A program made the translations under genes and the position numbers. The notes under the pieces were generated by a model. It was not told the DNA's origin and did not search any database. It was given only the letters and a program-made list of their open reading frames with translations. Below, one piece after another: positions 41,454 to 48,362 of a stretch of DNA of 64,000 nucleotides. Each line of letters opens with the position of its first letter. Position 1 is the first letter of the stretch. Source of the stretch: Candidatus Obscuribacterales bacterium (lineage in GTDB: Bacteria; Cyanobacteriota; Vampirovibrionia; Obscuribacterales; Obscuribacteraceae); assembly GCA_019744775.1 (NCBI GenBank), contig JAIETZ010000013.1:124001-188000 (forward strand), written 5' to 3'.

Positions 41454-41476
41454 GGGCGCATGCAATGCGCCCCTAC
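41454..41476. repeat. GGGCGCAT palindromic repeat, copy 3, overlapping the preT stop codon
   Basis: The core GGGCGCAT-gca-ATGCGCCC followed by CTAC lies between preT and preA. The CTA at 41473-41475, within the repeat, is the TAG stop codon of preT on the minus strand. Confidence 0.9.
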
Positions 41477-42861
41477 GATATGGAAGCGGCGAGTTCGCCT
41501 TTGCCAACTAGTTGCTCGTGAATGGCACGAGCGGCAATCTTGCCGTCTTGTACCGCCATAACTGTTGATGCTTCACCAATGCTTCGCACGCAATCGCCGC
41601 CGGCAAATATTTTTGGATTTGCGGTGCGGTTGGTTGTGGTGTCGACAGCAATGTAGCCTTTGGTTTCTTGGACACCAAATGTTGCCAGCTTTTGCATTAC
41701 ATCTGTGTGTTTCTTTTGACCGATGGCTTTGATGACCATGTCGCATTCGACGATAAATTCGGAATTCGCCACAGGTACAGGAGCGCGGCGACCGGATTGG
41801 TCAGGTGCTCCTAAGTCCATGCGGATGCACTTCAAGCCTTCGACACGGCCGTTGCCGACGACTTCAATTGGCTGAGTGAGGAACATAAAGCTCACACCTT
41901 CGCCCAAAGCAAATTCGTATTCGAAGTGATAGGCAGTCATTTCTGCTTCTGAGCGGCGGTAAATCATGTTTACGCGCTCTGCACCAAGACGGCGAGCAAT
42001 TGTGGCAGCGTCGATAGCGGTGTTACCGGCACCGATGATTGCAACACGCTTGCCGAATTTGATTGTGTTCAATGGCTGGGTTTTTGTCTCAGCAATGAAT
42101 TCCAAGCCGTCGTGGACACCAGGCAGATTTTCGCCGGGAATTTCCATGTTTGGCACATCGCCCAAACCGATGGCAACGAACACTGCATCATTCTTTTCAA
42201 TCAAGTCTTCGAAAGGTACGTCTCTTCCAACTGTTATACCGGTTTTGACTGTGACTCCCAATTCTTCGATCATTTTGACTTCGCGTAAACTGACTTCAAT
42301 TGGTTCACGGAAGACAACGATGCCGTAGGTATCAAGTCCGCCAGCGAGTTTCTGACGCTCATAGATGGTGACATCGAAGCCGAGTTTGGCAAGTTCGCCG
42401 GCGCAAGAAAGTCCTGCCGGACCAGCGCCAACGATGGCTACCTTTTTACCATTGGGTTTGCCCTTCTCGAAAAACTTGATGTTCTTTTCTATGGCATAAT
42501 CTGTCGCGTATCTTTGTAGACGACCAATAGCAATTGGTTTGTGATCATGCTCAAGCACACAAGCCCCCTCGCAGAGTTCTTGCACTGGGCAAACTCTGGC
42601 GCAGGTCGCACCCAACAAGTTGGATTCGAGAATGGTGCGTGCCGAACCTTTGACATTGCCTGTAGCAATCTTCTTAATGAAGGTTGGAATATCGATGTGG
42701 GTTGGGCAAGCGTCCATACACGGAGCGTCGTAGCAGAATAAACATCTATTTGCTTCAACGGTTGCGTCGCGCTCGGAAAGCGGTGGATAAACTTCTTGGA
42801 AGCGTTCTTCCAAGCTCATTTCCCAAGCTTTGTATTTAACGGGCTTGTAATGCTCAGCCAT
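41473..42861 (-). CDS. preT: NAD(P)-dependent dihydropyrimidine dehydrogenase subunit PreT
   Basis: PreT feeds electrons from NAD(P)H to PreA. It has an N-terminal Fe-S region (CLFCYDAPCMDACPTHIDIPTF, GATCARVCPVQELCEGACV) and a two-dinucleotide flavoprotein core: FAD loop VAIVGAGPAGLSCAGELA, NAD(P) loop VAIIGAGNTAIDAATIA, and the late motif IFAGGDCVRSIGEASTVMAV. The stop codon is supplied by a dispersed palindromic repeat, so the C-terminus (LAASIS) may have been altered by its arrival. ATG 42861 is used. It lies downstream of the ureidopropionase gene (18 nt). Confidence 0.93.
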   Translation of the reverse strand: MAEHYKPVKYKAWEMSLEERFQEVYPPLSERDATVEANRCLFCYDAPCMDACPTHIDIPTFIKKIATGNVKGSARTILESNLLGATCARVCPVQELCEGACVLEHDHKPIAIGRLQRYATDYAIEKNIKFFEKGKPNGKKVAIVGAGPAGLSCAGELAKLGFDVTIYERQKLAGGLDTYGIVVFREPIEVSLREVKMIEELGVTVKTGITVGRDVPFEDLIEKNDAVFVAIGLGDVPNMEIPGENLPGVHDGLEFIAETKTQPLNTIKFGKRVAIIGAGNTAIDAATIARRLGAERVNMIYRRSEAEMTAYHFEYEFALGEGVSFMFLTQPIEVVGNGRVEGLKCIRMDLGAPDQSGRRAPVPVANSEFIVECDMVIKAIGQKKHTDVMQKLATFGVQETKGYIAVDTTTNRTANPKIFAGGDCVRSIGEASTVMAVQDGKIAARAIHEQLVGKGELAASIS

Positions 42862-42879
42862 GATTATTATGTCCTTGAA

Positions 42880-43767
42880 TTAAAGAGCGACGAGTTCTTC
42901 GTAGGTTTCCGGTCTGCGATCGCGGTAGAATTGCCATGTATTGCGCACTTGGGCGATTTCTTCGAGATCCAATTCGCTTACGAGCAATTCTTCTTTGTCG
43001 CGAGTTGCTTGGGCGATGATTTGACCTTTTGGATTGCAGAAGTAGCTGGAGCCGTAGAACTCACCGATGTTCCATGGGGATTCGGTGCCGACGCGGTTGA
43101 TGGCGCCGATGAAGTATCCATTGGCTGCAGCGTGAGCTGGTTGCTCTAACTTCCAGAGGTATTCGGAAAGACCGGCTACGGTTGCCGACGGGTTGAAGAC
43201 GATTTCAGCGCCGTTCAAGCCGAGGACACGTGCGCCTTCTGGGAAGTGACGGTCGTAGCAGATGTAGACGCCTACTTTTGCGTACTTGGTTTCAAATACT
43301 GGATAGCCGAGGTTGCCTGGACGGAAGTAGAACTTCTCCCAGAAGCCAGGGTTGACTTGTGGAATGTGGCTCTTGCGGTATTTGCCGAGGTAGGTACCAT
43401 CTGCGTCGATAACGGCGGCGGTGTTGTAGTAGACGCCGGTTTGTTCTTTTTCGTAGATGGGGATAACCATTACCATTTTGAACTTGGCGGCAAGTTCTTG
43501 CATTTTCTTGATGGTTGGACCATTTGGAATTTCTTCGGCCATTTCGTACCATGCTGGATTTTGCTCAGCACAGAAGTATGGTCCGTTGAAGAGTTCTTGG
43601 AAGCAGAGGATTTGTACGCCTTGCTTGCCGGCTTCTTCAGCGAATTTTACGTGCTTGTCGAGCATGTTCTTTTGGATTTGCTGGATCATTTTTGAATCGG
43701 CGGCGTTTAGCGGCGGAATAACATCGTTGGATGCTTGGACTAGTCCGCATTTGATTTTGTTGGACAT
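42880..43767 (-). CDS. Beta-ureidopropionase-like nitrilase-superfamily amidohydrolase
   Basis: The enzyme cleaves N-carbamoyl-beta-alanine (or the methyl analogue from thymine) to the amino acid, CO2 and ammonia. The catalytic triad of the superfamily is present: Glu58 in CFQELFNGPYF, Lys132 in RKSHIPQV, Cys170 in VYICYDRHFPEG. Blocks such as GAEIVFNPSATVAGLSEYLW and INRVGTESPWNIGEFYGSSY match the beta-ureidopropionase branch better than N-carbamoylputrescine amidase. The neighbours preT and preA support this role. The 295-residue product starts at ATG 43767 with GGAGG upstream. Confidence 0.88.
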   Translation of the reverse strand: MSNKIKCGLVQASNDVIPPLNAADSKMIQQIQKNMLDKHVKFAEEAGKQGVQILCFQELFNGPYFCAEQNPAWYEMAEEIPNGPTIKKMQELAAKFKMVMVIPIYEKEQTGVYYNTAAVIDADGTYLGKYRKSHIPQVNPGFWEKFYFRPGNLGYPVFETKYAKVGVYICYDRHFPEGARVLGLNGAEIVFNPSATVAGLSEYLWKLEQPAHAAANGYFIGAINRVGTESPWNIGEFYGSSYFCNPKGQIIAQATRDKEELLVSELDLEEIAQVRNTWQFYRDRRPETYEELVAL

Positions 43768-43815
43768 ACGTTGTATCTGTTCCTCCAGTGAACTTGATTG
43801 AACTTAGTTTAGTTA

Positions 43816-43881
43816 CGAGATTTCTCCACTCCCTTCGGTCGGTCGAAATGACAAAACAAAGAAGAGGTCGAAATGACAAAG
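43816..43881 (-). repeat. GTCATTTCGAGC-type dispersed repeat, copy 3, partly duplicated
   Basis: In reverse complement it contains TTTGTCATTTCGACC twice, 27 nt apart, and then GAGAAATCTCG. It fills most of the gap between the aminotransferase and ureidopropionase genes of the same operon. Confidence 0.6.
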
Positions 43882-43887
43882 ATTCCT

Positions 43888-45195
43888 TTACCTTGCGGCG
43901 ACTTTTACCACTGAATCCAAAGCTTTACGCATGACGCCTAAGGTGGTGTCTACGTTTTCTTTGGTGATGGTGAGTGCCGGCTTAATGCGGATCACATTAC
44001 CGAATATACCGCCTTTGCCGAGTATCACGCCATTGTCTTTGGCGAATTCGACAATTTTGGCAGTCTCTTGCACCATCGGTGTCTTGTCTTCAGCAGCGAT
44101 TTCCACGCCGAGCATCAAGCCCTTGCCGCGGATATCGGCCATGATTGGGAAATCCTTGGCGAGGTCTTTCAAGCCTTCGATGAAGTAGTCGCCTACGACA
44201 CGGGCATTTTCCATGAGCTTTTCTTCTTCAATGGTTTGAATGACAGCTAGTGCCGTTGTTGAAGAAACAGGATTGCCGCCAAATGTATTGATTACTTGCT
44301 TGGTGGAAGCTTCAGCAATGTCGGCTGTTGTGATGTAAGCGCCTATTGGCACGCCATTACCCAAGCCCTTAGCCATGGTGATCATGTCCGGTTGAACATC
44401 CCAGTTGGAAATGCCGAACATGTGCTTGCCAGTACGACCAAATCCTGTTTGTACTTCGTCTGCAATAAAGAGAACGCCGTAGTTATCGAGAATTTTCTTG
44501 ACCATTTGGAAATAGCCATCTGGCGGAGTGATTGTTCCACCGACGCCTTGAATTGGCTCGGCTATCATCACAGCCGGTTGACCGGATGTTTGTGTTTGGA
44601 TAACACGTTCAACATCTTTGGCGCACTCGAGACTGCAATTGTCCGGTGTTTTCTTGAATGGACAACGATAGCAGTATGCGTTTGCAGCAAAAACAACACC
44701 AGCTGCTGCCATTGTTTGTGGACGCCAGCCGTGATTGCCTGTCAACGCATTGGCTAAGTGAGAAAAGCCGTGATACGAATGCTCAAGAGCAATTACTTCG
44801 TTTTTGCCTGAAGCGAGACGAGCATTGAGAATTGCCGCTTCGTTTGCTTCTGTTCCGGAGTTGGTGATGTAGGCCTTTGAAAGATTGCCTGGTGTAATTT
44901 CAGCAAGCTTCTCTGCCAAATCGACCATTGGTTGCGTCATGAAAATGGTCGATGTATGTTGTAGTTTTTCAATTTGCTCGATGGTGGCTTTTGTCACCTT
45001 TGGATGACAGTGCCCAACTGCAACAGTGACAATACCTGCAAACATGTCCAAGTACTCGCGACCAGTCTCATCGATGAGATACTGCCCACGACCTTGCACA
45101 AAATGCGGCGGATTACTGTAAAGGTGTTTGACTCCGGGGACGATGAACTTATCGCGCTTGGCTTTGAGATCTTTAGCCGAAAGAGGTGCTTTCAC
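43888..45195 (-). CDS. Class III PLP-dependent aminotransferase (AGXT2/beta-alanine transaminase-like)
   Basis: The fold-type I class III features are present: ITNSGTEANEAAILNARLAS (PLP phosphate site), AEPIQGVGGTITPPDGYF, IADEVQTGFGRTGKHMF and the Schiff-base Lys in ITMAKGLGNGVPIG. Overall pattern resembles alanine-glyoxylate aminotransferase 2, which also acts on beta-alanine and 3-aminoisobutyrate. Together with the next three genes, it would turn the products of pyrimidine breakdown into semialdehydes. Start is GTG 45195 with GGAG 8 nt upstream. It is the first gene of the operon. Confidence 0.85.
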   Translation of the reverse strand: MKAPLSAKDLKAKRDKFIVPGVKHLYSNPPHFVQGRGQYLIDETGREYLDMFAGIVTVAVGHCHPKVTKATIEQIEKLQHTSTIFMTQPMVDLAEKLAEITPGNLSKAYITNSGTEANEAAILNARLASGKNEVIALEHSYHGFSHLANALTGNHGWRPQTMAAAGVVFAANAYCYRCPFKKTPDNCSLECAKDVERVIQTQTSGQPAVMIAEPIQGVGGTITPPDGYFQMVKKILDNYGVLFIADEVQTGFGRTGKHMFGISNWDVQPDMITMAKGLGNGVPIGAYITTADIAEASTKQVINTFGGNPVSSTTALAVIQTIEEEKLMENARVVGDYFIEGLKDLAKDFPIMADIRGKGLMLGVEIAAEDKTPMVQETAKIVEFAKDNGVILGKGGIFGNVIRIKPALTITKENVDTTLGVMRKALDSVVKVAAR

Positions 45196-45259
45196 AACGT
45201 TTCTCCGTTAGATGCAAAGTGCTCGTCTCATGCCAATTAGCTGAGTCGGATAACGCGCG

Positions 45260-45289
45260 ATACTACTAATACATTATTAATAACGTCAA
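45260..45289 (-). promoter_or_regulatory. Candidate promoter of the pyrimidine catabolism operon
   Basis: On the minus strand TTGACG (45289-45284) and TAGTAT (45265-45260) are separated by 18 bp, about 65 nt before the aminotransferase start. The spacer contains the perfect palindrome TTATTAATAA, a possible operator. Confidence 0.4.
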
Positions 45290-45399
45290 GAGAATGTAGT
45301 TAATAGTAGATTCGTCCATATAGATAAACAGTAGCTTAGTAAGAAACCACCCTTGCACTTGTATACTTGGTGAGTTCAAAAGGTGGTCGTCAAGAGCCA

Positions 45400-46917
45400 A
45401 TGATTTTCAGCAGTCTGCAGTACCTACTCTTCTTGCCGGCGGTAGCATTTCTCTACTGGCGCACAAGTGGTTTGACTCGCCTAATTCTAGTCGTCGTTGC
45501 CAGCTACTTCTTCTATATGAGCTGGCTGCCGGTTTATGGTGTCTTGCTTTTTGCTATGTCCACAGCCACATGGTTGTTGGCATTGGCAATGGAGGGCGTG
45601 AGAAACAAATCGAAAGCGGCCGAAAAGCTTATTCTGGCAGTTGGGTTGTTTCTCAATCTTGGCTGTCTTTGCTATTACAAGTACACGAATTTTTTCCTGA
45701 GCAATATTGCTTATGGACTGAAACTTACTAAGTCGACCGATGTCCCAATCTTTTCCTGGGTGCCGACTTTTGATGCGCCTGTGTTGGATGTCATTCTGCC
45801 ACTCGGCATTTCTTTCTTCGTATTTGAATTTGTTCATTACTTAGTCGACATTTATCGCGGTGACAAACCAGTTAAGTCTTGGTTGGAGTTTGCTGCCTTC
45901 GCCGCGTTTTTTCCATCGCAAATTGCCGGACCAATTAAGCGCTATCAAGATTTTCTTGCCAAACTTCATAAGCCGGAGCCTTGGTCGTCGTCGCTTTTCA
46001 ACGAAGGCATGTCTTTGATGATGCAGGGCTTCTTCAAGAAAGTTGCTATTGCCGATCCAATTGGTTCAGTTGTATTTGTTGGATTTTCATCAACCACTAC
46101 TTTGTCTTTTCCTGACGCGTTGATGGCGGCAGTTGGTTTTGTTATTCAGGTCTATTGCGATTTCTCCGGCTACACGGACATCGGTCGTGGTTCGGCATTG
46201 CTACTGGGCATTCGCTTGCCGGAAAACTTCGACTTGCCGTATCTCGCACATGACTTGAGCGACTTCTGGCGTCGTTGGCACATGTCGCTTTCTTACTGGT
46301 TGCGTGATTATGTCTACATTCCATTGGGTGGCTCACGCGTCAATTGGCTTTTGAACTGGCGCAATTTGTTTATTACGATGGTCGCCTGCGGTCTCTGGCA
46401 TGGCGCTGATTGGCACTATGTCATTTTTGGATGCATGCAAGGCTTTGGTTTGATCATTAACAACATTTGGAAGAAGGTGCTCAAATCTGTTCAGCCTTTG
46501 TCCGCTGTTTGCAATACATGGGTCGGCAAAGAGTTGGGTACGCTCACAACTATGGCTTTCATCACGATAAGCTACGTTGTCTTCCGTGCGCCGGATATGC
46601 TGCATGGCTTCAATGTCTTGAATGGACTAGTCAACTTCAATGACATGAGTTCTCTGCTCCTTGATCCGACACTTCGATCCGGTTGCATTTACTTCTTGCT
46701 TGCCTATCTGGGTTATTGGGGCGTAATTGAAATAATGAAGCGTAAACCCAGTTGGACTAACTTCACTTGGCTCCTTGGTTTTGCTGGACGCCCAGAAGTC
46801 ACTAACAAACTATTTTTCCCATCGTCAATTCGTTTGGCTGCCTGGACGGCTGCTGTAATGCTCATGATTGCCGCCAAACCAATTGCTCCTGTTCCTTTTG
46901 TTTACTTCCAGTTCTAG
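45400..46917 (+). CDS. MBOAT-family O-acyltransferase (AlgI-like)
   Basis: From ATG 45400 (MIFSSLQYLLFLPAVAFLYW, the usual family start) the 505-residue protein has about ten membrane segments. The MBOAT signature HDLSDFWRRWHMSLSYWLRD and the conserved active-site His in CGLWHGADWHYVIFG are both present. AlgI-type enzymes move acyl groups across the membrane to polysaccharide O-acetylation partners. The next gene is an SGNH protein 7 nt downstream, the usual partner arrangement. An upstream TTG at 45367 extends the frame but is not preferred. Confidence 0.92.
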   Translation: MIFSSLQYLLFLPAVAFLYWRTSGLTRLILVVVASYFFYMSWLPVYGVLLFAMSTATWLLALAMEGVRNKSKAAEKLILAVGLFLNLGCLCYYKYTNFFLSNIAYGLKLTKSTDVPIFSWVPTFDAPVLDVILPLGISFFVFEFVHYLVDIYRGDKPVKSWLEFAAFAAFFPSQIAGPIKRYQDFLAKLHKPEPWSSSLFNEGMSLMMQGFFKKVAIADPIGSVVFVGFSSTTTLSFPDALMAAVGFVIQVYCDFSGYTDIGRGSALLLGIRLPENFDLPYLAHDLSDFWRRWHMSLSYWLRDYVYIPLGGSRVNWLLNWRNLFITMVACGLWHGADWHYVIFGCMQGFGLIINNIWKKVLKSVQPLSAVCNTWVGKELGTLTTMAFITISYVVFRAPDMLHGFNVLNGLVNFNDMSSLLLDPTLRSGCIYFLLAYLGYWGVIEIMKRKPSWTNFTWLLGFAGRPEVTNKLFFPSSIRLAAWTAAVMLMIAAKPIAPVPFVYFQF

Positions 46918-46924
46918 GATAACC

Positions 46925-48307
46925 ATGAACATCGCCGTCACAAGAAAACCAGAGACAAAGGGCACAGCGCCCAAGGCAAAGAAAAATATCTTTGCCGGTC
47001 TATTCGGCTTTATTGTTTGGCAGGCAATTGCAATTTTGTTTGTTGAGATGATCCTCTTCATGGCTGGACTTGGCGAAGAGGAAATGTTCAAGCTGGATCC
47101 AGACCTTGGCTCCAAGCACATGGTGAACAAGCGTATTACCTGGCGCTCTGAAGGCTATGCGGTCTCTTATCTCGATGCTGACGGTATGAGAGAGCCGGGG
47201 TTGACTATTGCAAAGCCCGCAAACACCTATCGCATTGCCTTGCTTGGTGATTCGATGGTTGAAGGCTTCCAGGTGCCAATTGAAAAAACATTCGGTCAAC
47301 TGCTGAACAAAGAATTGACGACAAGTGACAAAAAGGTCCAAGTATTGAACTTTGGAACATCCGGCTATTCAACAGCACAAGAATATGTGCAGTTGAAAAA
47401 GCAAGTGATGAAGTACAAGCCGGACCTGGTCCTTCTCGGCTACAACAGCCGTGACATATTTGAAAACTGGTCGGCACCTGATCAAGTAATCACCAACTTG
47501 CGTCCAGTTGCTTTGCACTTGCCTGGTGGTAAGTTGATCATTGATACGTCGCCTGTCACCTTGTGGATGAATTCCAAGCGTGCGAAATTCCTCATGCAAA
47601 TAGATTGGATTCGCCAGAATAGCCGCATATGGGGTTACTTCTCTGCGCTGCAGACAGAGATGAGCTATCACAACCCGCTCTATAAAGCATTCACCAATTT
47701 CATTGATAAGCCCGGTAAGAATTGGCAGCCGCTTTTAAGCGAGATCGCTAATTCCGTTATCCCGACTAAAGATGCGAAACCTTCTTTCACCATCGCCAAG
47801 TTTGAAACTGTTGCAGGTGATGATAAGAAAGCCGCGCCAAAGAAAGAAGAAATCAAAGAAGAGCTTATTAGTTCCGCTCCGAATAAAGTCCTAAGTAAAG
47901 GCGCTGAAACAGCTGCTAAAGCCGCTCCATCAAAAGCAGAAGACGGACGCAGTACTTATATTGAGCTTATTACTCGCACGCAGAAGTCGTTGTTCAACGA
48001 AATGCGCAAAATCTGTGAAGCTCAAGGCGCCCACTTTGCTGTCGTCGTAATGCCGGTGCGCTCTGCCCTGTGTCCGATACCCGGCATGGAGACGTCCTTC
48101 ATGTTCATCGATTACCCACAAGAAATTTCCATGGTCTCCACCATGTGCAAAGAAATCGGTGTACCTGTCTGCAACATCCAACAAGAAGCGAAGAAATTGG
48201 ATTCCGAGTCGCAAGCCAGCCTATTCTACTCGGTCCACTTCACACCGAAGGGACACGAATACATGGCACAGCAACTCAAGCCTTTTTTGCAAGAGCAGGT
48301 TAAGTAG
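46925..48307 (+). CDS. Membrane-anchored SGNH/GDSL hydrolase-like protein (AlgJ/AlgX-type partner)
   Basis: One N-terminal membrane segment (about 25-47) anchors a periplasmic SGNH domain: nucleophile Ser110 in LLGDSMVEGF, oxyanion Gly in NFGTSGYSTAQEY, LLGYNSRD as the Asn block, and a C-terminal VHFTPKGHEYMAQQL. The Asp normally three residues before that His is Tyr here, so the triad may be incomplete or use another acid. A Lys/Ala/Glu-rich insertion lies in the middle (about 310-345). ATG 46925 follows the MBOAT stop by 7 nt, so the two probably act together in O-acetylating a surface polymer. Confidence 0.82.
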   Translation: MNIAVTRKPETKGTAPKAKKNIFAGLFGFIVWQAIAILFVEMILFMAGLGEEEMFKLDPDLGSKHMVNKRITWRSEGYAVSYLDADGMREPGLTIAKPANTYRIALLGDSMVEGFQVPIEKTFGQLLNKELTTSDKKVQVLNFGTSGYSTAQEYVQLKKQVMKYKPDLVLLGYNSRDIFENWSAPDQVITNLRPVALHLPGGKLIIDTSPVTLWMNSKRAKFLMQIDWIRQNSRIWGYFSALQTEMSYHNPLYKAFTNFIDKPGKNWQPLLSEIANSVIPTKDAKPSFTIAKFETVAGDDKKAAPKKEEIKEELISSAPNKVLSKGAETAAKAAPSKAEDGRSTYIELITRTQKSLFNEMRKICEAQGAHFAVVVMPVRSALCPIPGMETSFMFIDYPQEISMVSTMCKEIGVPVCNIQQEAKKLDSESQASLFYSVHFTPKGHEYMAQQLKPFLQEQVK

Positions 48308-48326
48308 TCCCTTTGTCGTTCTGATT

Positions 48327-48350
48327 TGTAGGGGCGCATTGCATGCACCC
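48327..48350. repeat. GGGCGCAT palindromic repeat, copy 4 (diverged)
   Basis: TGTAGGGGCGCATTGCATGC followed by ACCC: one arm carries G-to-A relative to the other copies. It lies between the SGNH gene and the convergent GT-C-like gene. Confidence 0.8.
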
Positions 48351-48362
48351 TTTCCGGCGTTG

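Noticed and set aside
5549-42924. GCGATCGC (HIP1) octamers at three sites, as a cyanobacterial mark
   Set aside because: Three copies in 64 kb is only slightly above what base composition gives, so it is not evidence of HIP1 enrichment.
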